Positions 23,656-36,800 of a stretch of 64,000 nucleotides of DNA are shown here, piece after piece. The DNA lies in NCBI GenBank assembly GCA_963070105.1, contig OY718807.1:2609001-2673000 (forward strand). The letters are read 5' to 3'. Below the pieces are notes generated by a model that was not told the DNA's origin, did not search any database, and saw nothing but the letters and a program-made list of their open reading frames with translations. The translations under genes and the position numbers were made by a program. This DNA is from Litomosoides sigmodontis (taxonomy: Eukaryota; Nematoda; Chromadorea; Rhabditida; Onchocercidae). Numbering within the stretch: position 1 is the stretch's first letter; each line of letters opens with the position of its first letter.

Positions 23656-26600
23656 TTAATTGCCACCTGCTTCACCCGCTTGCTCACCGCCTTCTTGATC
23701 GTCCGCGCCAGTGTCCGATGTCCATAGTGTAAGGTTGTCACGAAGCAATTGCATGATTAATGTGCTGTCTTTGTAGGAATCCTCGTTGAGGGTATCCAGT
23801 TCAGCAATTGCATCATCAAATGCCTGTAGACAAAGTTCAGTCAAACTCGAGTAATGGAAACTCCACATCAGTGATGGCTTATTGTAGCGGATGTGTGCTA
23901 AAATTGAAACACCCTCGCAACAAATAACAGTGATTTTTTTCAGTGAACTCCGAGTGGGAGAATATGTAGTTGAATTTCAAAAACCAATATTCTTTTTTCA
24001 ACTGATCTCGAAGTAACGTTAATGGGCTTGAACCTACCACTGCATTTGGTAACATGGAAAATATAATTCAGAAGGAAAAAAAATGAAACGCAATGAAACG
24101 GTAATAGAAAGGAATACAAAATTTGACTGAACAATGCTCCTTCAAATGTTCTATCCCTATAGGATTGCCAAAACCAACGGATAACACCTAAGCCGCCATT
24201 AGCACTTCCTTATGACAACCCACAACTTGACACAGATTTAATTGGATCTGGTCCATTTCACGACGACGAACAACTGACAACCAATTTGTATGTAATGAAC
24301 AAGCTCGGAGAAGGAAAATGAAAAGTAAAACGAATGCAGTATTGAGAAAAAGCGCATGTATGGATATTAACGCCCACATAACCACAAATCCCGTCTTAAA
24401 ATTTTCAAAAGAATCGCCATAGAATTTCAGTTTTTAGGCTGCTTGATACAAGCAAAAAAAGATCTTAAAGACATGAATACTAAATGACCACCACTACCCT
24501 ACGCAAAATGAAACTTAAACGCAACGTAAAGCTCGTTTCCGCATCCACATCTTTATGCTTTTAAACTTAAATCTCCTTTCCGGTTATTCAGTTCCGCCCA
24601 AACAACGAATACGGTCCTGCTAATCTCAAGACTATAATTATTGTCCTCTCCAAATTGAATAGCGAACAATATATGAGTACTTCAAAGAGAAGTTTTGCAG
24701 TGTTATCGTACTGAATCGGCACTTCAGACTCTAGTGCAAGAAGCCTACTGCAACTATTGTAATTTTTCAGAAGAAACGGTTACTGAACGCGCTTTGAGGC
24801 TCTACCAGTTGTCCTAAGATAGTGAACTTTAGAGTCCCACGAGCAAATCGTCAACTCATGAAATACCGTATGGCCTCTATAGCCAAAATTCTTGATGGGG
24901 TAAGGTTCAATTTCCACTTTTATTGAACCCTGAACCGACTAATAAAGTGCAAACGAATATGGAATTGTTCTCGCTTCTAACCAGTCAGCATTTACCTGAT
25001 CTAACCAGAAGCATTCCAATTAAATGAAATTTCTCCTAAAACTTCCAGTTCCAGCTCACAATTATCTACAGAAATGGAAAGTTATCACTGATAATACAGA
25101 TATATGAGTTACGAAAGGAGTCCCAGAGAGCAGTAATGCTTTTGTCAAGTTCTGCCGATTAGTAAATCGGAGCATTCAATGTTTTGCTGACCGGCACTTT
25201 ACAGGATCCGGCCCACCTGTTTGGCGAGTTGACATGCACGATCTGGGCTCGATGAAATCTCGTAGAAGAAGACACTATAATTTAGAGCGAGGCCCAAACG
25301 AACTGGATGGGTAGTCGAAAGTTGTGCCTTGGCAATCTCAAGTGCCTCCGAATAGGCTTTCTGGCCCGCGTCTGCCACCGCTGAAACAAACATAAACCAA
25401 CCATTCGAGTGGAAATAATATAAACCCGTCTTCACGCACCTGTTTAGCAAGTTGACAGGCCTTGTCTGGTGCATTCAGTATTTCGTAGTAGAATACCGAA
25501 AAATTGAGTGCAAGCCCAAGCCGGATCGGATGAGTGGGCTGCATTCTGTCCTTCGCGATATCGAATGCTTCTTGGTAGGACTGCTGTGACTTCTCCACTA
25601 CCACTAAATAGAACAGAGACCACCAGTCAGCAGCAACAAACTCTAACTTCAACTTTTTATTCCTCAGTATGGCAAAAAGGTGCATATTCTCAAATAAAAC
25701 TATCTTAATATGTACCTCCCAACATTTCCCGGGTAAAGATTTCAGAGCGCACCTGCGCCTATCTGAACCTCAAACCAGAAAATTCAAGCTAAAACACCTA
25801 ATGTTAAAAAAAAATCATCATGGAACTAATTAATTACCAATCGTTTTGATGGTTCAACTATGACCGTTGTTGTGATAAGTGTTTCACTCAACCACATGTA
25901 GCATGCAGCAATATTTGATCTTTTCTTACCGACCGGTATATATGCTCCGGTGATACATACGCGTTCACATATCAGCTAAAGCTGACTATGTACCATTCCT
26001 TTTGTAGCGTGGAACTTTTTTGAGTTTCAATCATTATTGCCAATTACTCACACTTAAAATGTCAAAGTTTATAATCATGTAATTGCAAATTATTCTTACC
26101 ATTGCGATCATCTCCACTGGCAACTTCGGCAAGGTATCGGTAGTAATCACCCTTCATTTTCAGGTAGAACACCTTCGATTCAGGATTACCTGCTTTCGGA
26201 ATGAGGTATTTGTCTAGAAGGTTCTGAAACAGAAAAATTCCAATTTTCATCACACCGATTCCAAACGATGTTCCAATAGTTGGTTCTTTCGAACTTTTAT
26301 GTTAATGATAATAACGAACATTATTCGAGTACACATAAATATATTCGAGATGAATTCCCGTTCGGCTACCTCACTATATCACCAGAAAGATTCGATTAGG
26401 TGAAGATTTACCAAAACATCCTGACAAATATCTCGCAGTTCCTTCTCAACCTTTTCACGATATTCTTTTGCCATTTGCTGCTTTTTCTCCGAGCCTTCGG
26501 TCTTCTGTTCAATCGATGATATCACTCGCCATGACGAGCGCCGCGCCCCAACTACATTCTGAAACGCATAAATTGCTTTCCCAATGCATTTATATGCACT

Positions 26601-27681
26601 CCTTGACGTAGTTACTAACTTTAATGCTACTTAAAAGCCAATCAGTGTGGCATTGTTACCACTGCTATCTTCTTCTTCCATATATATCCTAATTGTTGCA
26701 CATTAGAAAGTTGACCAGAAGTTTTGGACATCAACTGCACATCATATATTTCAGTAGAGGACTCTTCCTTGCATAGCAATCAATCGAGGATGCCCTCACT
26801 ATTAGTAGCACACAGCGCACCATCATTGGCGACGCGCAACGAGAGCATCTCAGGCTTGATAAAAACAGCACATGTGCTCCGAAGGGTCAGAGAGATGCTG
26901 TGCGAACTGAGCCGAGCTCACTGAGTAACTACTCTCAATAATCGATAAACCGTTCGATACGTTCACCAAACTATCCAAAACGCTAGAAGATCCCCATTAT
27001 CTATCTAATGTAACCATTTGCTTTTGTCCTCTCCTCGCTCACTCCTCGCTCACTCTGCCCCTCCTCTCATTCTGCATTATCACAAACATCTCTATTTAAC
27101 TTCCACTCGTTCCATGACTTCACTGTTGCTTAGCCCTACGGCAACTCACTCCATCTCACCTTTTGCCTGCACGAAACGATCAAATATTCTTAAATCCGTC
27201 AATAGGTTAACGTTAATTCCGTCAGGAAACATCAAGACCACTTTAATCACATACTAAAGCATCACATCTCTGAACTGATACAAGCAAAATGATGAGAACT
27301 TGGAGAAATTTGTTTACCTTGTAAGCAACCGACAGCAAATTGCGTTCCTCATTGGAAAGTTCTGCACCCAACTCGGTGACTCGTTTCATCGACTGAGCCA
27401 TGTCGTCGTATCGCTCGGCCTAAAAAAACGAGTAATTGTTCTTTCTGTATTCAATTCTTTATCGTATAAACAATTAACCATATGGCATCGCACTTCTACC
27501 ATGAACAAAATACAAATGTTTTTTCAGTGCTGTTGCACGTACAGTTTGGTATTTATTGTACTGATAAATACTCTACCTGCCCACAAACTATTTCAAATTT
27601 CTTTTTACTATAAATAACAATATAATTCACCTGTTCGGCAAGTTTAGCGCGTTGAACAAGTTCATCTTTGTTTTCTGCCAT
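23656..27681 (-). CDS. ftt-2: 14-3-3 protein (ftt-2-like) with duplicated alternative exon
   Basis: Cytosolic dimeric adaptor that binds phosphoserine/phosphothreonine proteins. Exons are 27631-27681 ([17 protein letters not shown]), 27318-27419 ([14 protein letters not shown]...SVAYK), 26412-26558 ([15 protein letters not shown]...DVL), 26100-26223 ([12 protein letters not shown]...SGDDRN), one of two alternatives (25440-25603 or 25217-25380), and 23656-23823 ([14 protein letters not shown]...GEAGGN, stop). All junctions are in phase; the product is 251 residues, normal for the family. The phosphopeptide-binding groove is present: Lys in SVAYK, Arg in GARRSSWR, Arg-Tyr in YYRYLAE, Asn in [15 protein letters not shown] and SGDDRN residues are closer to C. 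elegans FTT-2 than PAR-5, while the acidic tail [10 protein letters not shown] recalls PAR-5, so orthology is left open. The ATG fits the family start. Confidence 0.95.
25217..25380 (-). CDS. ftt-2: 14-3-3 alternative exon b (diverged tandem copy)
   Basis: 164-nt exon, 59 bp downstream of exon a, with acceptor TGTTTCAG and donor CAG|GTGGGC. It reads [20 protein letters not shown], then [20 protein letters not shown]. It is 55 residues like exon a, with the groove residues (the Asn of LGLALN and the Glu of FYEI) kept. Changes cluster in the first helix and the loop after YYE, where NAPDK becomes SSPDR. As 164 is not a multiple of three, including both exons, or neither, breaks the frame, and reading a into b reaches a stop inside b. 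Intact splice sites and conserved folding residues argue against a pseudo-exon. Confidence 0.88.
25440..25603 (-). CDS. ftt-2: 14-3-3 alternative exon a (canonical form)
   Basis: 164-nt exon with acceptor CTATTTAG and donor CAG|GTGCGT. It codes residues about 142-196 and reads [17 protein letters not shown], then [20 protein letters not shown]. This is nearly identical to the same region of C. elegans FTT-2, so it is the ancestral form. At the position equivalent to human zeta Ser184 it has Ala-Pro (NAPDK), which cannot be phosphorylated. It begins in phase 1 and ends in phase 0, exactly like exon b. Confidence 0.93.
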
Positions 27682-28649
27682 TTCAGTAGGTGTATGTTTT
27701 GAATATTTCTAAGCAGCTAACAATAAGCACAGTAATGCCACTGTTCACACAATTCAGCTGAACGATAAATAAGCAATTAAAAAGTTAAGGAAATGAGCGC
27801 CGAGTAAATTATACCCCAAACGACAAGAGTTGGTTACTCCGCGGAACTTAGGGAACGAAAACAAGCTCCTTAGCTTCACCTGAAATGAATGCCTCCTTAA
27901 AGGATTCACACTTTCTTTTCCAGTTCAAATAGATACAACCAACCGCACAGGTATATGCATGTATATATTCAAACTGTCTGAACAAGAGATCGCTTGCGCA
28001 TCTTATAACAACTAACTATCTTCCGTACCATTACACATGTTGTAAACAGTTTCAGGCAAGTACTTCGGTATATGCCACGCATGGATGTAATGGACTTCTA
28101 CAAATTTTGACGGACAGAGTGACAGAAAAGGATACGAAAACAAAAAAATGCACAAGAATTTTCACTGTTATGCGTCTTCATGTTGTGGACGAACAGATAA
28201 CCAGATGAAAAACTAAATGTAATAGTGACAACTTAATTGATGAACTTTACGAGACATCTCAAACTAAACTAAAAGGACGAAAAAATTCGAACTAAAGAAC
28301 TACATGGAAAAAGACTAATCATGAACGACATACAGAATTTCAAAAATTTGTAAGCATTGTCATCAATTAACTGAAAATATAGTTAGCATAACTCGCGTAG
28401 CCTAATCGATTTATCCCATACACCCAATTGGAAAACACGTCACAGTGCCTATTTAATTAAACTTTCGCCCCCACAACTCTCTGAGAAAAACTACCACGTC
28501 ACCTATGCGCAAATTAACATTTCTTAGCCTAAAAATTGTAGAAGACGACTTAAAGCATTCATCCATCAGCGGGAAACATGTCAAAGAGCAATGAGAAAAG
28601 CAAGCGACGATGTTGCTAAATCACAGAAATGAGTTTGCTATAGCAACAA

Positions 28650-28980
28650 CGCATAATATACATGCATATGCATATACATATATATACGTCCACGCATACA
28701 CACACGCGCGCATACACGTACAATAACTGATTAACACGATGAGAAGACGACATACATAGAGATCCGCAGAAAACGCAGACATACATAGATACACGCACGC
28801 ACGCACATATACACGCAACATACACATACACATACGGGCAACACACATATGCACATACACACGTGCGTACAGACAACCGCACCAATTACAGCCCCAGCCT
28901 GAACTACACAACCCGACCTCCCGAGCAGTATGCGAAGAGGACAAATGGCAGGCAAATGAGTGTGTGTATGCGTGTATGTA
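28650..28980. repeat. Degenerate CA/CACG/ATAC low-complexity tract
   Basis: Imperfect purine-pyrimidine alternation (ACACGC, CATATAC, CACACG units) over about 330 bp, ending near GTGTGTGTATGCGTGTATG. It produces long but meaningless Cys/Val-rich open frames on the minus strand. Confidence 0.8.
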
Positions 28981-30870
28981 CGCCACCAGACAGTTATACA
29001 ATCAACCAACTAAAGGGATCGTATAATAAACAGGCATGTGAAATAGCGCTTGAAAAAATTCGTTAAATATTAAAGGTCATGAAGGCAAATTTTATTGAGT
29101 TTACGGAACTTTTCAAGCATTTACAAGTGAATTTTATGCAGTTCATCTGAAGTGAGAATTTTAAATGTTTCATGCTTAAATCAAGATCGCATTGATTAAG
29201 GATTTCAGCGCGGATGATTCCGAGGGAGCGTCGATTTAGTTGACTCCGCCTCACATAGCAATTCTTACAGGGACGGTCTCATAAATTCATACGAAATAGT
29301 GCCCAGTGTTAGCATAACCAGGTTGGATTATCATTGTGCAATAGGCCATGCAGTTCAGCCTAGTAAGTGTGGTCTAGTCATTAGTTTGGAAAATATCAAA
29401 ATTTTTGCATTTATTTTAACGAATTATATAAACCATTAGGAGTGGTCAAGGCGGATGATTTCAAGGGACAATCCACTTTTTGGCTGCTGTTTTTGATCTG
29501 AAGGAATCAGTGCGTTGCGTGCAGAGGTCAATAATTTCCTTTCCCTCTTAGCTCGTTGCGGGTGGGTGTGCAGTGTGGTCGGTGGTTGTGCGTAGCGCTT
29601 CCGCCGTTTACGTACCGGAAATTATGCAGGTGCGTAAGCGTAAGCATAAGTGTAGAATGCGATTTGCACAAGATATCACTGGAACGTGCAAATGCGACAC
29701 TTGGAAATCAGTGAGAAGTCGAAAGGAAGGGAGGTGGGCGTACGAGTAATTCAAGCCTGAATTTCTTTTATCTCTTTTCCACTTTCCTGAATTTCTTTTC
29801 CTGTGACATTCCGTGGAAGAAGTAAGTGTGTGATAGTTTGCGTAGCTAATGAAGTGAAGTGTTTCTGAAAACTGATTGTTACAGTGTCTTGAGGCAACGA
29901 AACGTGTTGAGAGTGTTTGTGAGAATGTGTTTCCAGTGCTACGCGGGTGTGTATTAAGTCTTTGCAAACTGAAATTTGGAATTGAAATTTTTCATTCAAC
30001 CGAAATATTAAGCGGGATGATGTCAATGATGGAAGCATTCGATTTGTGAGCAAAAAAAAATGAGAAATCCCGCGATGCACCAATGATAGTGATGAAAGTG
30101 GTGTCCGACAGTGTTGGCAGTATGCTTCCAGCGCTAAAGAAATTTGGACATCTCTCTCGCACTGCGTATCCGTCATAATGATATGTGGCAAATTGAGGAT
30201 GAGATTTACAATGCAAGCGTGTAAAATTCAAATTTGAATGCGAGTTGAAGTTATAATGCTCAAATGAAAATTAAACTGTCATATGTTTTTCACGTTTGGA
30301 TTGTTTTTCTTGTTTTTTATAAGTTTGAATTTTACACTGAAATATATGGAATGACTTTGTGCTTCAGGTCACATGTACCTCTCTGCCGTAATTGTGTGTG
30401 AAAGATAGGAAAGTACACCCTCAGAATATGCAGAGATAAATTTTTAAAATGACTCACGCTGATTGTGCTCTTACTTTATGTTAAATAAACAGAACAGTTC
30501 CTTGAACGATGCATCCTAATTTCCTATGAAAGAAAACGATTGAAAGTGATTAAAAACTTCATGTACGATAAGTGTTTGAAGTAATTAAAATTAATTGCAT
30601 AATATTGGATGAAACAACATGAGTCAGTAATCAGTCCCTTCATGGTAAACTGCGCAAGGGAAGCGAGAACCAGATGAGGGATGACGAATCGGAAAATTTT
30701 TTTTAAACTAATTATGTTCAAGAATAGAGTTATTATGTTTTCCATTTTTGAACAGAGAGAGTGGATTTTCGCAATCCTACTAGCAGTAGTCAGGCATAGT
30801 CCGATTCATTTTAAATAAAGGGCGAACATCTCCTTACCATAGCAGAAGGAAATTTAAGCGAATAGAAAAC

Positions 30871-30873
<3 letters not shown>

Positions 30874-30934
<61 letters not shown>
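30874..30934. repeat. (AT)n microsatellite
   Basis: An uninterrupted AT dinucleotide run of about 30 units in intergenic sequence. Confidence 0.97.
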
Positions 30935-30936
<2 letters not shown>

Positions 30937-33875
30937 GTTGTTGTTTCTGAACAGGGAGAGATTTAGGGAATGCTAATTGAATAAATTTGAAATGTCATCG
31001 TAGCTGTTGTTTCTCTTCACAAAATGAAGGCAAGGAATAATACAGTGATTTATCTGTTTTGATTTATGCGTTTATTAGAGAATTAATATGCAAGTAATGC
31101 AAGAATGAGTGAAAATTCAATTTGATTAATCATCAAATACTTCCATTTTTTTTTAAATCGACTAGATCAATGAGATGAATAATCGATGGGAAGCATTCGT
31201 GCGGATGATTGGAAAAGTGAGAAGTGTGATGTATTGCTGAACAGGTAGAGGATCCGTTTTCCAACGATGGCACTGCTGCTGGCCGAATGTATGTATTTGC
31301 ATTTGAAGTATTTTGAAACGCGTCCACCACCTTTCCCACCAATTTGTGCGCTTTTTGAAAAGGTTGGATGCAAAGAAGAACAGTTTAAATAACCCTCACA
31401 GAGTGATGGATCGTAGATGATCGCTATGAAGCATTCCGGTGATCTTAATTTATAAATTTAACTTCTAGCAAATTATCAATATGCAGATTTTGCTTTGTTT
31501 TTTTGCCCTCCCAAATCAACTTTCACAATGGAATGGAAATTTTCAAAACTTTATCTTTTCAATCATGTTTCTCCCTTAGAAAGTCATCTAGTATGCTCGC
31601 ATCTTATCCCATTTCTTCTCTCACGTGTTCCATCTGTACCATTCAGCCCTCTTTTATAACTCATACAATCAATTTCTACCGTAGCCCGGATGAATCAAAA
31701 GGAATTTAAGTCGTGCCTCTGACTCAAACTCTGTCTTAATCAGCAATACATAGTGAATTTTCAAACTTGAAAAAAATTTTGTTACAATCATGTTCGTTAC
31801 AAATGCGAATGTACGCTTCAATAGAGCAAGTTTTTAGCTTCCTTTTTTTTTCCACTATTTCCTTACCGTTTTGCTACCATTCCCTTAGAAATACCGGTTA
31901 ATTTTGCTGAGTGGAAATTTTTTTTCATTCAAATTAAAAGCTACCAATGAACCGGTTCCTTAGCATTTGCATAATATTTTTTTTAGAAATCCAAATTTTT
32001 TTTTCAATTTTTTTCAGCTCAATCCAAATGAAACATTCATAATTTTACTGCAATATTTTTGCGAAAGTGTGAAACTTTCTTTCCCTTCGCAATAACCGCA
32101 TTATCTCTTCGCAACTCTTGCTTCTGCTCTCACTTTTGTCTCACCTCTCCAATGCTTTACTTTTAAAAGTGTAGGCCTGAGTAGCAGAAAAAATACAATA
32201 GGAAAAAAACAAGATAAAGATACTTTCGACTATCATGTCCCTCATTCATGCTCCAATTAATTAGCAATCATCGATTACATTGTTCGACTGACAAGAAGCT
32301 TACTTCGCTAAATAACTTTTGAAAAGAAAAGACAAATCTATCTCAGTGCTTTCATAATTGATGAAAAAATTGTGGTAATAAGAAAGCAAAAACTTTTCCG
32401 CTTCTTTTGTTTGAGAAGGAAATTTCAAAACACTTTGCTTCAGCTAACATTAAGCTTTAATTGTTCAATTTATTACATAGATTTTGCAATATGATGTAAA
32501 TGTAAATATAATTCTCGTTAAATTCAATCACTATAGATAAATATCAAATTTGTTTTTTCCTAAAATTTAAACTAACAGTAGTCTTTTGATCACGATGATC
32601 ATTTAAAGTAAAGAAAGGAGCATCCATTGCCATGACAGACTATTTTTAAGCTATCATCATTGTCGTTAGTATCCAAACTATCTACGACCTTCCTCGTTCC
32701 ACAGAAATTATTTTAAAATAACTTTTCATAGAAATTCTTAATTCTTACATCTACGTTCACTTCTGTACGACTTATCCGCTAACCTCATGGACAAACAAAG
32801 CTATAAGCAATTCCCTTAACTCCTTTAAAAACAAACATTTTCAAATTGCTCCTCAAAAAAATCACTTTTGATCTCACTAATATGTCCTGATCATCAGATA
32901 CACATATACGTACACAATAAATATAGTACACGCAGATAAACGTGAACTAAATCCATTTTCTAACCCTTCCCAAATCGAACATGATGGCACAGGCTTAAGC
33001 TTACGCTTCTGGCTCAATTTCATTCTCTTGATAATCACAAATTTTTCTGGAAGATACGATGACTTATCATCATCCTTCAAAAAAAAAATGACTAACCTGG
33101 ACATTGAGAGTTATCCCAACTTTCAATTTTTTTATATCTATTTTATTTGCAAGACAAAATAAGCCCAGAATTTTCCGCGATTTCCTTTTTATGCCAAAAG
33201 AACCGCTTGATGTTAGCTCTTGACTATCCATGATTGATTTGAAAATTTAACCCAAATGCTATTTTTAGCTAATAATAGGCTAACATATCTTCCATTTTGA
33301 CTTAACTGAACTTTGGTACAGACTTGATGTTTTTATTGTTCCCATTCGTCATTTAACCCGTTGCCCAAGTTTGTAATGGAGAATTTCCATACAATGAAAA
33401 AATCGTGCGAAACGAAGTAGAAAGTATGATTAATTCATCACTTGACGTGGTTGAATTAAAAGATAAGTAGAGATAGTCAATATAGAAATGTACATATAAG
33501 TCTATATTACATCAGAGATTCAACGAATCAGTACTACAAAATAAGTTCTTGGCAGCAACTTTTGCCACACATTGTATAGGAAAGAAGGCCAGAAGTGATT
33601 AAGATAAGGCCTTTACAGATAAGGAAGGTTTTTTGAGCGAAACATTTTTGAAATTCTCAAGCGAACAAAACAATCATTTGAGAATTTAGGAAAAAAGCAT
33701 TGAGTAGCTTCCAAAATGTTTGAAGTCTAACACAGATTTTCTTGAGCTGATCATAAGTAATCATACAAATTATACAAAAAGCTAAGATTTTCAATCATAT
33801 CAGAACACCGCTTTTCTTATCAATGTTTTAAAAAACTTTTTTAGGCATGATGTTCATTGTCACAAATATATAAAG

Positions 33876-36800
33876 CTACATAAAATCATTAGGAACTGTA
33901 CAGCGATGCAGAAATTTCTTACTACGCCATATTTTAATTTTACCATCTGTCTTTCCAACTGACACTGCCATGGTACCATCGACTGGATTTAGTGCAACAG
34001 CTGCAGCTCCTCCAACATGTGGTAATTCTCCGATAACGCAATGATATTCACGTGACCAAATTCGACCACCGTCAACTGAAGCACTGAAAAATCAGAAGGA
34101 AATAAATATTCATGATACTTATCGAAAAACGGAGAAGATACTGTACTGCGACTTTTCGGAAATATAAAATCACGAACTTGCATCCCAGTATCTTGAGGAA
34201 GCTGAAACATATAATCACGAAACAATAAGCCGATTTCCAAATCTGGAAGATTGCTTCAAAACAATTCAATATCCAGACTTAATATCTAAATGAATTCGAG
34301 AAGCGATACTTTCGAAGAAACTTTTTTGTAATTCAATTTAAACATTACCTCGCAACATAATGTCCACCAACAGAACAACCAAACCGTTCAACACATGTAG
34401 CAAAATGACCAATATATGATTTCTCAATTATCATCGTTGATAAATTGATGACACAAATTTCAGCCTTAAAAAATTATTTAATATGGTAAAAAATTACTGG
34501 TGATTAACAAAATTTTTATTTTTTCTTTTCTCTATCCTCAACTTACAGTACATTTGGTACTACTGCTGGTGGATTAACGAACATTGCCAGAAACTTCTGG
34601 GATTGTGATTACATTAGCCTCTCGCAAAATTGTTATTTAATACACAAACACTCAAAATTTGAAAGACATTGTTATCAGAAATTCAATAAATAAAAGCAAA
34701 TCCAATGTATCCGCTGTAGTTAAGCAGGATGAAGACTTACCAAATATGCAAACTGTGAACTACCGCCATAATTATCATGTGTCACGTTTACGTATAAATA
34801 CCTGAAACAGTGACTATTGAAAGATGAAAAAGTAATCAAATATTATGAGATAAAGTGCAACAAATTATTATTTTACTCTCTAACGAGTTTAAGAGTTTAA
34901 ATGTAAGCCGTTACGTTCTTTTTCTTCAGCATTTGGTAACAACCAATGAAATATTCATCCCTTATTGCGAAAAAGCACAGGAAAAAAGGAAATGGCTTTC
35001 AATTTCTTGTTCTTATTTATAAAGATTTTTTATTAAAATGAAATTACTTTTGGTCTAAACTCAGTGTCATGCCCATAATGTAAGCTTTCATGTCGATAAT
35101 ATGGTCCGGAAAGTCAACCATTGACATTATCGTCGACAGTCGTACTTCTTCAAATTCTTGTCGCCGACGATGACGACCTGATGATCTAGAAGAAATTGTC
35201 TAATACATCAGAATTTCTCAGAAAAAATGGAATCTATACATATCCTACAACACCATTTTTCAAATTAAAGGCTTTTCTGTATGATCCCACTTTTCTGTAT
35301 CGGTGTTTCCGCAGTAACCTGTAATGCATATGTGTATTTTCTGAGCTTTAGATCAGTCAATTCGTTATGAACCAATTCAGATTCAAATAAAGACTGAAGT
35401 AACAATATGAATTCCTTCCCCACCGATGGTATTACTTCAAATTTCTGATTTCCATAAAACACATGCCTAGATATCTCAATACCTCCATAGCAATTCTAAA
35501 GTGGCGAAACAAAAAGAAAAAAAAATTCACCGCTCTTCTTGTTTTGGCCATGATTCCCTTTCTGGATATATTTTTTCAGCGATCTAAAAACTTCCATAAG
35601 TTTTAGAGTTACCAAGCATAAAAAACGAAAATGCTCAGATAAGAAAAGAAACGATGTGAATCACTAAATTTATCTACTTAGCAATTAACTGATTCAATGA
35701 TGGGAAGTTTAAATTGTTGAGCCTTAACAAACCGACAAGTTAGTAGCACTCCTTTTCCAACTTACTGAAGTCCCGGAACATCAATAAGCAATAAGAAATT
35801 TGGCAGACAAACTCCAGTTTGAGTAGCTTCGAAAAAATTTCACTTGAGCAGTACCTAATAAAGTTAGATCAGTCGATACTTCCCAGACCATTCCTAGTAA
35901 TGGAATAGATTTTTGTCAACTTTGCCATTATGCTCTAATTGCAATACATAAGCAAAAACGACCCACCATATTACCATCAACTATTTTGAATGCAATACGA
36001 TGCGGTGGTGAAAATTCATTGTCACCAATTGCATAAATTAATAATCGATGGTCATTTTCGTGACAAAAACATGGACAACAAGCGGCATATGTAACCGACG
36101 AGCTATCACCCACACTGCTATCCTCATTTTCCAAATGCCAATTTTTGCAGCTGGAACATTCAGTTCCCCAATCAGAACTAATCTCTTCAATTCGCTTTTT
36201 CATTTCGTTTCTTCGTTCATTATCGCTTAATTCTTCACTTACCAGCTCATTCGCCTTCGAAGTTAATGTCTGAAAATTCATTAATTCAAAGTGACAAAAC
36301 CTATTATCCACTACTACTTAAAGATACAAATTCTGACCTACTTTTAAAACACCGACCAACAAAATCAATTTGAGAAAGCCATGACTAAGTACTAAACATA
36401 TATTTCATCCCTGAAAAGCTGAAACAAAACTAACCTGTACCTATATGAATAATAAAATCAGCATTACACCTTTTTACTCACATATGCCTACTCCTAATTC
36501 AAAATCAATTTATTTTGTGCCTCCAAACGCCAAAAGAAAAATAAAATTTGAAGTACAATGGTAGACACAATTGTACGTTGAAAATGTTTCACCTTATGTT
36601 CAATGGCTGCTTCTTCTGCAAGGACTACAATGCCTCGGAGTCGAGAAGGAACAAACCGACCTAATTTGATCATTTGACAGTAGCTTCCACCTCGATTCAA
36701 TATTCTAAACGAAAACAATCAGCGTCAAATTCCAAGCACTTCATTAATATTTAAAAAGTATTTTACAAACATTGGCTGGCAGCCTGCAAATACATTAAAT

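Larger units (their letters stand above)
27682..33875. other. Intergenic region upstream of 14-3-3
   Basis: A 6.2-kb stretch with no supported gene. The part next to 27.7 kb should hold the 14-3-3 promoter; a TGCTTAG acceptor-like site sits about 35 bp before its ATG. It holds CA/TA-rich low-complexity DNA at 28.65-28.98 kb, a more GC-rich patch at about 29.45-30.18 kb with short open frames on both strands, and a long AT repeat at 30.87 kb. The left part (31-33.8 kb) is plain AT-rich sequence. Confidence 0.5.

Noticed and set aside
23824..25216. A third copy of the alternative 14-3-3 exon in the long last intron
   Set aside because: Looked for LGLALN- and ACQLAKQ-like translations by eye and found none.
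28616..29009. Cys/Val/Tyr-rich minus-strand open frames
   Set aside because: Translation of a CA/TA low-complexity tract; three overlapping frames are open at once, as expected for such repeats.
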